From Diphasiastrum complanatum (taxonomy: Eukaryota; Streptophyta; Lycopodiopsida; Lycopodiales; Lycopodiaceae): a DNA stretch of 64,000 nucleotides. The notes below the pieces were generated by a model. It was not told the origin of the DNA. It ran no database searches and saw nothing but the letters and a program-made list of their open reading frames with translations. The translations under genes and the position numbers were made by a program. Position 1 is the first letter of the stretch; each line of letters opens with the position of its first letter. Of the stretch, positions 12,246 to 24,000 are shown piece by piece. The stretch is from assembly GCA_029204225.1 (NCBI GenBank), contig CM055098.1:2357106-2421105 (forward strand), in the 5' to 3' direction.

Positions 12246-12744
12246 ACTGCAACCTATGAATCTTGCTAAGCTAGGCAAAAAAAAGAGAAGATCGTACATG
12301 TGGGAGAATAGTTAATGCCCACTCAATTCTAAACACTACGTTCAAATCGAGTTTGTTGCATTTGTAGATTGGATCTTTTGTAGATCAAAACCCTATATAT
12401 GTTTATAAACTTGATCAATTCCGATTTTTTAATTCACATACTAGATTTGGCCAATTTTTGGATCATTAGATCAGCCTAAGTGGTGGCTACTAGGTTGCAT
12501 ATCAAATTTTCAGCATTGCATGTAGATCTTGAAATATTCAATTTTTTGTGATTTTGTCAAAACCCTAATTTTGATTGGATCTCTAGATAATGAGGTTGTT
12601 GTACTTCATTTGAGTGTGTTTCACTCTTAGGAAGTGGCAAGAGTCATTAGATTGAGGATAGATCATAGGTTGATCAAGATTTCATGATTCTATGAGTTGA
12701 TTTGCTTGGTATAAGTGCTAGAAGAGAATTTTTGAGTAGTTTCA

Positions 12745-13042
12745 AATCTTGATTGGACCCAACTTGATCCAAGGGTCCACAAAAAGCACATTGGTAATCA
12801 CAAGGTTCATGTGAGTCCCAATTTGGACCCAGCTCTAAAAAATAATCTCTAAGTTTAAAAATGACTTTGGGCCTCTAGTTTTATTTTAATTCCAAGGCCC
12901 AAGTCAAGTTTATTTTATTTACAACTTTACTTGCGTGCTCATTGGGCCATGGGCTTATGCGCGCAGGATGCCATGCCCTCGCAACACATTTTATTGAATG
13001 ATTTTATTTATTTACACTTTGTTGGGAATACCCCCAACAGGA
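12745..13042 (-). repeat. Inverted partial LTR related to the 7.2-kb LTR
   Basis: The reverse complement begins TGTTGGGGGTATTCCCAACA and follows 7239-7545 block by block, including the shared CCCATGGCCCAATGAGCACG-like and GGGTCCAAATT segments. Similarity stops near 12745. Being inverted, it cannot be the 3' LTR of the gypsy element; it is more likely part of another copy. Confidence 0.7.
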
Positions 13043-15082
13043 CCCACACATTTTGATTATATTGGAGGACAATAGCAGACCCATCATTGTTGGAGATTAC
13101 GATTCTATCGTGTGCGCGGAGATTCAGTAGGCCAGTTTATTATTGGAGCGTGAAGACGGAATGGTTTGTATTTGGGATCCCTTGTAAATCTGCAGACGGT
13201 GGTCGCGACACTCTACAAAGGCAACTGTCGCCTATGTGGAATCTCGTGTAAATCTGTAGAGTGTCGCATTTTTTGAATTTTTCGTGAAGCAATGTCTCGC
13301 ATTTCTGGAAGTGACTGAAATGGAATAAAACCTTCCGTGAACACTTTGTCGTCTTCTTTCGCAAAACCTTTAGTGCTGAAGATGACTCTGAAATAGCGAA
13401 GCTTTTGTCGGGTGTCGGATTTTTCACCTATGTAAAATTGCGAGGAAAAATGCAGTGTCACATTTTTTGCACTTTTCGGCTGTCAGAAATTGTGGGCAAA
13501 AATGCAGACTGTTGCGACAAACAGTTCAAATATGCAGACTTCATTTGAGAGAGTAAAAGCATCTACTGTGTCTATCTCAACGGATTCAATAATCTGTGTT
13601 CTTGATCATTGATCAATTGCATACATGTTAGTTAAATGATCTATGTGCTATACTCCTGGATGAAGTTAATTGGTAAAACGATCAGTGTGATGTGGATTCA
13701 CCAGAAACTGATGGTTTTGATTTATATTGCTTGTAAGACGCATGATTAGTGAATCATTTGGGTTCATCAGTTAAAATTATGTGCATTGGATATACAGTAT
13801 TCTTGGGATAGAATATTCTTTAGTTAAGGAATAGACCCAGAGCACTCAATTGGATAATAATGAATCCAAGAATAATAACTGAATTGATTTTCAGTAGGAC
13901 TTTGGGTATCTAGATGTGATTTTGGATTGTAATCTAAAGTTTTTTTGTAGTTAAAGATGATTGTCATTTTGGTACGCGTTCAGCCTTTAATTACCAGTTG
14001 TTTATAGAACTTGAATCTTGCACTTCAATTAAAGAATCATGTTTTGAAAATATTCTTAAATCCGGTATTTTTTTAATGGAAAGATTTTGGAATGACTCTT
14101 ACTTTTCCTGAGTTATGTTGGACATATACTCCAGTATTCTGTAAATGATTATGATTTTGGATTCTAGGAAATTATGATTGACGAATTATATGAATCTAAA
14201 TATTTATGGTTGAAGGATCATAAAAAGATACTGAATTATTGTCAGAGGATTATAAGAAATTGTGATGATGATCCTTAAGTGTGATGATTAATTCTTGATC
14301 TATTATTTGAGTAAGAATTCAGATCAGTGTTTTGAATCTCTCTACTCAAGTATTTTATTTGAGAACCTATGGATCTCACAGACATTCTCACAAAATAAGT
14401 ATTTTATTTGTGGAGAATTTAGTTTATCTAGTGGATGCTATTCTGCTACAGTATATGGTCTGCAGATGCTTGAGTACAGTTCTTCATTTTGGATTTCCAG
14501 TTATCATAGGAGACAGACGAGTCTATTAAGATAAATGAATGCTATTTTCTTGTATTTGGTACTAGAAACAAGAGCATTTAACTCAAAAGAGTATTTGGGA
14601 TACTCAGAATTGAGTTTTAGTCATTCTATATCTTAATGATTCTCCTAGAGATTCTAATTGGATGAATTATCATATCTTAGAATTTGGATTCTAAGGATAT
14701 TTGTACTTGAAAGCTTATGAATTATCTGTCAGAGTTGTGGATAATTTCAAACTGTAATTATAATTATTTTATTATTTCTTTAACAATCTCTTAAGTCAGG
14801 TTGTTTCATGTAAGTGCTTTACATGAAGGTGATGTTACTAACTTGTGGTGAACGTAACCCAGATGAAAATTTATCGTTTAGTGTACTTTTCAAACCTGAG
14901 TTGTACTCTAGTGGAGAGATTCACTTGGAAAATAGGATTATCTCTAAGTACTTGTTTGATGTGAAAGTTAAACTAAGGATAATGATTTTGTAGGTTGATA
15001 TTGAGAGTTAAAAGAACTGTTACTGTTATTCTTTCTTGTTTAGAGAGCTTCTAAGGATAGAAGCAGTTTAAGGAGGGAAGAA
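13043..15082 (+). other. Spacer and probable gypsy 3' untranslated region
   Basis: No protein domain is visible. The last bases, AAGGAGGGAAGAA at 15070-15082, form a polypurine tract directly before the TG of the next LTR, so at least the right part is the 3' end of a gypsy-type internal region. Sequence style around 14.1 kb resembles 50.0-51.0 kb. Confidence 0.45.
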
Positions 15083-15778
15083 TGTTATGTCCATGGCCAG
15101 TAAGTAGGATTCAGTATAGTCCTAGTCTTGGATACATGGTACTCCAGTAAATCAAGCTATGCCACGTCATACTAGACGTGACCCGAAAGTAATTAATATC
15201 TTTGTGAGGCCCAAAACACACTAAATGGAGTTTAGACAAGGTATGAGACAGTGTATGCATGTGTAGAGTTATCAATAGCGATTCTTTGAATAGTTGGTCC
15301 ATGCTTAGGACTCTATTCTAGGTGAATCTATGTATGGGGAATTTAGAGCTATGCATGGCTATGTGCCCAGGTTGCTTTTGGCTCTATATATTGAGGCCAA
15401 ACTCGTCCTACTCCTCATTGTGGTCATTGATTAATTGCCAGGGTTTCACTTTCTTATTCCTTGGCTTGGGGGTGAAGCTTCTAGAGTTGATTGGTTGCTT
15501 CTACTTGGTTGGGTGGTTGTTCCATAGTGTGTTTTTCATTGTGTTTTGTCTTGTAAGCAGGATCTTAGGGAGCTTCCCTTATATTTTTACTCTTGCTCTA
15601 ATTACCTAGAGCTTCCATTTTCATAGAGCTCTGAGTGTTGTATTATTTCTATTTCTTGGCTTATTCATAGGTTTTATTAAATACTACTTCTATGCTACAA
15701 TATGAATAAATAGTCGTAAGTTACCTATATTCAGTCAACTTTATTACCTTGGCTTAATTTACTTGTAGGGTCATAACA
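15083..15778 (+). repeat. LTR copy A (3' LTR by its polypurine tract)
   Basis: It starts TGTTATGTCC right after a polypurine tract and may end at CATAACA (15772-15778), which is the inverted match of TGTTATG. The first 520 bases are repeated directly at 16504-17030. Confidence 0.6.
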
Positions 15779-16503
15779 ATGAAGGGGTGTGCTTGTTTTA
15801 CCTTTTTATTAGTCTGTTATTCAGCTGTGTCTTTAGATTATTTGTAGCTTCTTTGGTAATTTTCCTTAGTGACTTAATTTTCTTCTATGGGTTTGCTATG
15901 ATACCTGTAGTTCCCTCTTTAGATTCCTGGTTCTTAGTTGGTGTTTTCATGTGCTTCATTTACCTTGTTTGAATGACCTTTGAATTACTTATATTCTGAG
16001 GAAATGATAATGATTGGTTTCATGAAGACTATCATTAAATGATTTCATGAAGATTTGTTTCTTTACTAAGCCAAGCTCTTTTTATGCAATATTGGTATAG
16101 AAGAAATCAACCAAGTTATTTACTCTGGTTTTCTTTGAAATGATCTAGTTACATTTGATATTACGAAAAAAAGAAAAGCATTTTGTTACAGACTGTTCAG
16201 TCGCTCGCGCTACCAATACATACTAAAAATGATCTTTGTATATTTTTAATATTTTGTTTTGAGACAGGGATGAGAAGAATTTCATGAAGATTATTACTCA
16301 ATGACTTTATGATGAATTCTTATTTTAAACCAGGTCTGGCGTATGAATAATTAGACTTCTTTCAGGAGAAAATACTTGGTAATATAAGAATTCGTAGTGA
16401 CATGGATAACAATTGAGGGTAGGCAATAATACTTGTAGTTCCCACAGAAAATACCTTGTTCTAACTTGGTTTTTTTCGTGTGGATGGATGCAGGTTAGTA
16501 TAC

Positions 16504-17030
16504 TATTATGTCCATGGCCAGTAAGTAGGATTCAGTATACTCCTAGTTTTGGATACACGGTACTCCAGTAAATCAAGCTGTTAGTTATGCCACATCATAC
16601 TGGATGTGACCCGAAAGTAACTAATATCCTTGTGAGGCCCAGAACACACTAAATGGAGTTTAGACAAGGTATGAGACAGTGTATGCATGTGTAGAGTTAT
16701 CAATAACAATTCTATGAATAGGTGGTCCATGCTTAGGACTCTATTCTAGGTGAATCTATGTATAGGGAACTTAGGGCTATGCATGGCTATGTGCCCAGGT
16801 TGCTTTTGGCTCTATATATTGAGGCCAAACTCGCCCTACTCCTCATTATGATCATGGATTCATTGCTAGGGTTTCACTCTACATTCATGCCTCTTGTTCC
16901 TTGGCTTGGGGGTGAAGCTTCTAGAGTTGATTGGTTGCTTCTACTTGGTTGGGTGGTTGCTCCATAGTGTGTTTTCCATTGTGTGTTATATTGTAAGCAG
17001 GATCTTAGGGAGCTTCCCTTATATATACCC
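16504..17030 (+). repeat. LTR copy B, direct repeat of copy A
   Basis: It matches 15083-15600 along its length (TATGTCCATGGCCAGTAAGT to TAGGGAGCTTCCCTTATAT), with small indels such as an extra GTTAGTT and an extra CTACATTCATGCCTCTTG-like stretch. Its right part differs from copy A. The 725-base segment between the two copies has no coding potential. Confidence 0.65.
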
Positions 17031-17172
17031 TCTTCTTCGGGTTTTTCCACGGGGTGTTGCTACACACTGTATTTTATATAATCTTGTAAATTCGACTTAT
17101 TGATTTACTATTTTTTGTCTTATATAAAACTGTTTTTTAATCATTTAAGATCTTATGTGAGTATGTTTTTGT

Positions 17173-17176
<4 letters not shown>

Positions 17177-17221
<45 letters not shown>
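17177..17221. repeat. (CA)n microsatellite
   Basis: About 22 uninterrupted CA units. Confidence 0.95.
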
Positions 17222-17223
<2 letters not shown>

Positions 17224-17224
17224 G

Positions 17225-18900
17225 CTAACATAGTATGGTGTGGCTATCTCCTCCTTTGTTTTGTTGATGGTGTTCATGCTAATCATAGTGTGATTATTTA
17301 CATGTTATGCCTAGCATACCATCTCCTTGGTAACCTCTCACTAGGTTCAAGAAGGAATGCTCCAATAGGACCCATCATCCTAATGACTTGTACTTGATTG
17401 TATTTCTCGACCCTCCCTAGATTCTTTTTCAAAATTGCTCACTAGCAACTCACTTGAGATTCACAAAGATTCAAGGAGCAAGATCCTCTTGATCTTGATT
17501 CAAAAGAACTTTTTGGAAGGTTTCTACAAAACAATGCTCAAGAAAATTAAAAATCATTTGATTCTAGAAACTCACAAAGGTTAAACTGCTTGATTTGATA
17601 TCCTCAAATTAGACTTCTAGCCCCTCTATGGACTTCTAGTGTCAGCCCTCACATTCCCTCACAAATATAGAATGGAGATAAGATGAGATCTACAGTGGAG
17701 ATGCCAGGGGGTCGTGCCTGACATGTTCACTTATCATTTTTTATGCCAAGTGAGTGACCTTCCTATTTTTCTCTTCCAATGAACATTGAGTTTTTGGACA
17801 TATAGACATGCCCTATGCGTGTGTGTGAAAATAGACGATGAAAATTTAGCCAAACATGTTTCTAACAAAGGGCTAATAAAGAAGGATAAAACCTAAAACA
17901 CCAATAAGGTCTATGTTGAGGTTAGAAAAAAACTTAGAATGGAGTAGATAATGGTTTGAACCATGATCTTCGCACGCTTCATAAGTTCAAGTCAAATTTT
18001 TGAAACATATTTGTCTCTTTTGAGAAAATAGTGATGAGATTTAGTAGGAAAAAGTGGTTGTGGTGGCTATTTTTTAATGAATTGGGTGCAATAAAATGTT
18101 CAAGAATAACTAGAGGATATTTAATGGACACCAATCAAGAGTGAAATTATGGGGAAGGGGTTAACCTTTAAAGCCGTTTTGTTGGGGAAGGAACTTCGGT
18201 CGAGGGCAGTAGCCCAAGGCAAAAGGCCCCCATCCGAGGGATGAGCATATTTTGCACCATGACTTTGATGGTGGTTGATATCACCACCTCTCCACGGAGA
18301 GGCCGGAGATATTTTCCAGCCCTTAGATGTGTGGGAGCCCTGTTTGAGGGCCTTTTGCCCTAGGAGGTGGGCCCCATTTTCTTGCATAATGTCACGCAAA
18401 GTTTTTTCCTATAAATTTTTTTTGCTACATAATAACAATTTTTGCATTTGACTCAATTTTTTTAAAACATTTTTTAGTCACTTTTTTTTTACATAATGTG
18501 CACCCACTCCACTCCAGGCTGCCACATGACACGTGCAAGATCGATTGTCCACATACACATTTTATCAAAAAATTATGTGTTTCTTCCCTCTCCACTGAAG
18601 AAATGTGGTGACAAGGGTGAGAAATGTTTTTGCTTATTGGTTGGTGAGGCGATTGACAAAGGAAAAAAAACCTAAGCGCTTGGCAATAATAAGAGTATTA
18701 TTATGGCGCAAAACAAAAACGAGGCAAAACAAAGCATCCTTCCGTCGTCCATCCATCGTTACTTTTTCTCTATCTACGAACAACGCATCGATCCATCCAA
18801 TCATCAATCACTTTTGTCATGTTGGATTTAGAGGGTGAACACATAATCTATAGTACTGAACAGCAGGCAGGCAGTTGCAGCATTTATATTGCAGAGAAAG
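17225..18900 (+). other. Upstream flank of ABC1K3
   Basis: No coding potential. A diverged repeat near 17685-17840 (key words CAGTGGAGATGCCAGGGG and GACATATAGACATGCC) has a relative at 47955-48110. The last few hundred bases must include the ABC1K3 promoter; TTTATATTG at 18881-18889 is a weak TATA candidate. Confidence 0.4.
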
Positions 18901-18916
18901 AAAGAAAATAGTTCAC

Positions 18917-19045
18917 ATGCCAGTTCATGGCTCTCATTGCTTCTTCCCCCATCGGCACTGCTCATTATTCAATCAGAATTTTAGCTTTAAGCCACAGGCC
19001 TTGGTCTGGCACTTTCGTGAAATCCAAGGTTTGGAAATCGAATAA
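18917..19045 (+). other. Overlapping upstream ORF at ABC1K3 start
   Basis: An ATG ten bases before the ABC1K3 start opens a different frame of 42 codons ending at TAA 19043-19045. Its context (C at -3, C at +4) is weaker than that of the main ATG (G at +4). Whether it lies in the transcript is unknown. Confidence 0.3.
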
Positions 19046-19436
19046 AAAGAAGGGGGTTTGGTCGCAGCAGCAGGGAGGGGGAGGGAGAGGTGCGTTGGCT
19101 GTGCTTGTGCAGGAGCCTCCGCAGAGATTTGACTCGGATGGGAAATGGCAGCCGCAGATTGATGGAGAAAATGGTGGCTCTGAGAATGGATCAGCAACCT
19201 CTATTGTAACCAGAGATGACGGGAAACGAGTTTACCTGGTTAAAACTGGTGCTGTTTTGGGAAAAGATGACCTGAAAGTAGCAAGCATCTTAACTAAGCA
19301 GATTGAGAACAGAAGAAAGCAGGCAGCAATAGACGATGAAGCTCGGGCTGAGGCTCAGGCCGCGTTACGGGCCGCTAATGCTCCTGTATATGATCCAAGG
19401 AGCCTTTCGGAGCGTTATAGAAGACAACCTTTGAAG
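18927..19436 (+). CDS. ABC1K3: ABC1K3 exon 1 (transit peptide and N-terminus)
   Basis: 170 codons ending ERYRRQPLK before donor GTAGGT, phase 0. It holds the transit peptide, a Gly/Gln-rich linker, and the conserved [10 protein letters not shown] lead-in to the kinase fold. Confidence 0.9.
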
Positions 19437-20994
19437 GTAGGTGTTTGGCTACCTTTCAATATTCCTCAATTTGTTGTAGGTACTTTTTGCTCACCGTTAC
19501 TGGATGGTTGACTTATATAGCAAATAGTAGCGAAGGATAAAGATTGCTCAAGCAAATCACGATAGCAACCATCAATCAAAGCAACTCATGACGTACTGAG
19601 ACAACGTATACTGACAATACAAAACACAACAACGCGCAAGAAATGATTGAAAGCTGGGTACATTGCCATCGTCCTCACTTTAGTGGCTTTATCTTGACTA
19701 CAGAAGTGCATGCAAAGAAAGCGTTATTACCCGTTGCATATTCCTACGCTTACCTTCTATTTATTTTCTTAACTCGATGTCCGTTTCCTAATGTTCAGAT
19801 AGCTGACATCAGACTTCTGTTCAAATCTAATAACTAAACGTTATGGTTGAATTACCGACTATCAATCCGTCTCTCGATTACTACTCCTAAAATGTCTCTC
19901 TGATAATCAAACGATCTTCGCTAAGGGCCTTGTCATTATATCCTTCAGCATCTGCTAAGGGCCTTTGTCATTATATCCTTCACCATTTCCTTAGTCGGGC
20001 ATTGATTTAGACACAGTTGTCCGTCTTGTGGCAAATCTTTGATAAAACGACATTGCAGACTTATATGTTTACTTTGTGTGAAACCTACATTCTCAGTTTG
20101 GAACAAGCAATGCTGAATATTATTGTATGACACGAAGCTTTCAGCTTTAATTTCAATATGCTTAACGAAGTTCGTTAGCTACAAGTATTCCTTGGTTGCT
20201 TGACAAACTGTTGCATACTCTGCTTCAGTGGATGACAAAGCCTCCGATGCTTTTGTTTCGACTTGTTTTTTTTTCTCTTATTCATTTGGCAAAGCCTCAA
20301 CCTAAGAAAGATAAATAATCAAGATGCCTACTGTGTTCATTGTTTTGCATTATGGAGTGCTTAAGAAAATGATTAGTGCAAAAGCCTGTATGGTTGAATG
20401 TACGAGCCCGAGGTATGCAGTCTTTATCAATTTCCTTGCTGAGAACATTTTGTTTGGAGTTGGTTTTGTTAGTGGTGAATTGATGATGGTTTCTTGTATT
20501 TGCTATTCTCCAAGTTTTGAAAGTAGGAATAGTTTTTGCTAGTGATGGATCAGTGGGGGGCTTTTTTTGTAGATTTTTTAGGTGTCTTAGAATCAGAGTT
20601 GCAGCGCGATTCGCGAATCGCGATCCCGATTCGCGATTCGGGATTTTCCCAGAATCGTGTAGAATCGAATTTTTTTTTTTTTGAAATTTTTTTGTGCAAT
20701 ATGGGTATCAGATGAAAGCTCTGATCGAGGGGAGTATGATTGTGTAGTTTGCCGACTGATTCAGGTGCAGGATGGTCCCTTTACGCTAAAGCTGCATCCC
20801 ATATAAAAAAAAGAGAACACATTGGGGCATTCCCAGTGAACATAGCAGGAATCTCCCTTTCTCTGATTCTCCCTCTCTCTATCTCTCTCTGATCACGATT
20901 CACAACAAACGGAACTAAAACCATGCTGAACAAAAACCTAGTTGAGTCATTCTGAACTTTAGCCTTAAATGAAACAATTTTTGACAAAACAACC

Positions 20995-21053
<59 letters not shown>

Positions 21054-24000
21054 AACCATAAATCAGAAACCATAAAACCGAAGTTACTGAACTAAAACCA
21101 CAAAGAACAATACTGAATCACGACAATGCTGTGAATAGGATCATCATAATATATAATATCGGGCCACATGGCACCAAAAAGGGGTACAATGATATTCCAT
21201 GAACATAATGAAAACTATATAACTAAGGCTCGTCAGAGTCATGGTAGGATAAATCATCCGAATCTGTGGACTGCAGATCCCATGGGTCCGCAGCTGAATC
21301 GGAACTGGAGGGAGCCATATGCCGTGGTGTGGCCCTGGCTCTGCTGCGTGCTCTGGATCCCTGCTGCGTGCCCTGGCTCTGGACCACCCCCCTCTCCCTG
21401 CCTCTACCTCTGCCTCTGCCTCTGCCTCTCTCCCCTCCTCTGGCCCCCATCTGGCTGCCCCCAGCCCTGTGTCTACTCCGTCGTGCCTGTGTGTCAGGTG
21501 GCGGTAACCCTACGCCCTGGGATGGCCCTACCCACTGTGATGATGCCTGGCCGACGACTGCCTGTGATGCTCCACTCCTGTCTACAAATAGAGTACTCAG
21601 CCCCCCCCTCCTAGAACCTCTAGGTCTCCCCCTAGGCCTACGTGCAGGAATGGCTGGCTCCTCCTCTGTCTCTGCATCAGGGTCCACCAGCAGGTCAGCC
21701 AGGTCATCCCACTGTGCCTCCGCCCACATCTCCTCGTCCTCCTCTGTATCTCCCTCAACCCACTCCTCCTCCTCCACATAGTCTGCCCCGAGCATCTCTC
21801 CACCCTCCGAGACCTCGTCATCTCCCTCCTCATCCCTCTCCCTCTGCCTCTCTGTCCTCCTTTGCCGCCGTAAAGCCCGTGCGTCAGCCTGCGCCTGTCT
21901 GTAGAGCTCTCTATGGATCTCATCATCCATCTCCTCCTGTGTGGGTGGTGCCCGAGGAGCAGCAGCTATCGAATCCACCAAGCAAGTGTCGGGGTCCACC
22001 TGCAACCAAAAACAATACATTGTTGTTAGGCAGGTATTGTGCAACTCACTGCATATTTTGAAAGCAAATCAATTTATCAAAGCATACCAAGAAAAAAGGG
22101 CTGATGATGTGACTCACCTCGAGCATCTGACCCTCTCCTCGTGTGCGCCTCAGCATACGGCCGTTGGTGTTCACAAACACCAACCGCCTACACTGCTCGA
22201 TGGACAACCTGTTCCTCTTCTGCGTGTGATACAAGGCCCAGGTGCTCCAATTCCGCTCACAAGCTCCTGCAGAACAGTCCTGTGCAAGGACTCTCTCAGC
22301 CAATCGCCTCAGGTCACCTGTGCTACGCCCGTGGATGCACCACCATGTAACGGGCCTCAGCTGATCCTCCCTCCGCCGACTCTGCTCTCCATCGAAAGGA
22401 AACTGGAAGCGCTCAAATGCGAGCAGCTGGCTTGCAATGTTGGCCAGAATCGGACCTGTTGGCAAAAGGAAAAACATGGCACATGTAAGACCCCTCGAAT
22501 TCAGACACTACCAATGAGTACAATACTGCAGTAACATTGCTACCAAATGATTTCTCACACGTACCTGGTCCAGGCCATACGCGCTCCGTGTACTCCACCC
22601 ATTCCCGGTGCAGCTCCGGATCGTCCCTCTCTCGTGTAGAGTGCCACAAGGGGTGCAACATGTGGGCTACGGCGTGGATGGGTCGGTGGAAGTAGTCCCA
22701 TCTGGCCTCCCAGATGCGTGAGATCTCGCGCCTCCTGCAGCAGACAAATTACAACAATCACTAAACCATAGCATAAAAGAAACGCATCAGACTCGAGTGA
22801 GAAACGACAAACTAGACACTGAAGAGTCATACCTATGCTCGTCCAAGGCTGACAACAGAATCCCCTCGTCGATGCGCTCCATGAACTCGTAAATGAGACC
22901 GAGGGTGCACCCCTCACGGTCTACCAGACGCATCACTCTGTAAATGGGTAGTAGGATCCCACTAATCTCCTCAGCAGCTCTCCAGAACTCGTCGCCGTAC
23001 ACAGTGGACTGGAAAAATGCCGAATGGGGGAGGTCTGTAAAGTCCCGGAAGGCCACGCTGGAAACCATCCGCCGCAATGCGTCCTTCACCACCACCAATC
23101 GCTCTAGCACCAAGAAGTAAAACGCAAAGCGTGTGGGTGCGGGCTTCTTCAGGTTTAGGGTGGAGAAGGTGCGGAACAGGGCCAACGCACGCCTCTTCCT
23201 GGTGACAAAAGTGACCAGGCGCATGGCTGTAGAAGTGATCTGCAAGACAAACACCCAGTAAAAAAGTTTAGACAGTAGTTGAGATGTGGTTAGCAGCATC
23301 GAAGGAAGAAAGCATAGCAATATACCTCTTTGATCCATGGAAGCGCACACAGGTCATGGATGAGCAAGTCTATGCAATGTGCAGCACAGGGTGTCCACAC
23401 AATGATGGGGTGCTCCCTCATCATAATCTCGCCCATCTGCTTGCAGTTCGAGGCGTTGTCGGTGACAACCTGAACCACGTGCTCAACTCCGATGTCAGCA
23501 ATAACATCTCTAAGGACCTCCCATATGAAATCGGCTGTGATGGCGTCACCACCTCGAGTGGCATCCACGCCACGTAGGAATACTGTGCCAAGCGGGCAAG
23601 AAACCAAGACATTGATGACGGATCACCGACGAATGTCGGTCCATCCATCACTCAATATCGTGCATCCATACCTGCCGCAAAACACCCATTAGCTACATGC
23701 AAAAATTACGGCACCAGTAAATCCTAAACACATGCAAAGAGATTACAAAGACAAGTTACTTACTGCTGCCAAGCTGAGCGAATGGAACTCAACTCCCGCG
23801 TGATGGTCTCCTCCTCGTGACGAAGCAACCTCCCTCGTAGTGCCTCTCGCCTGGGAGGTGTCCATGTCGCATCCACGGCCGCCATCTGTGCACAGAACTC
23901 CCTGAACACCCAAGTGTCAGCAACAGCAAAGGCAATGCCGCACTCGTAAAAGAACTGGCCACACAGTCGAGTGCAACGGGCCTGCTGCTCTCTCTGCCAG

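Larger units (their letters stand above)
7239..12250 (+). mobile_element. Decayed Ty3/gypsy element: 5' LTR, tRNA-Asp primer site, gag and protease
   Basis: The 5' LTR begins with TGTTGGG...CCCAACA and ends with CA at 8068. One base later lies a primer site (8070-8087). Downstream, from about 8.8 to 12.25 kb, are gag, zinc-knuckle and protease remnants. No reverse transcriptase or integrase follows, and no direct 3' LTR is visible, so the element is truncated or rearranged. Confidence 0.7.

Noticed and set aside
20781-21059. Open frame encoding a long RERERE repeat
   Set aside because: It is a translation of the (TC)n microsatellite, not a protein.
21266-22061. Long plus-strand open frames over 21.2-24.6 kb (up to 197 aa)
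   Set aside because: They are antisense to the hAT transposase exons, which have recognisable domains, clean splice sites and GC-rich coding bias; the plus-strand proteins are low-complexity Leu/Pro/Ser shadows.
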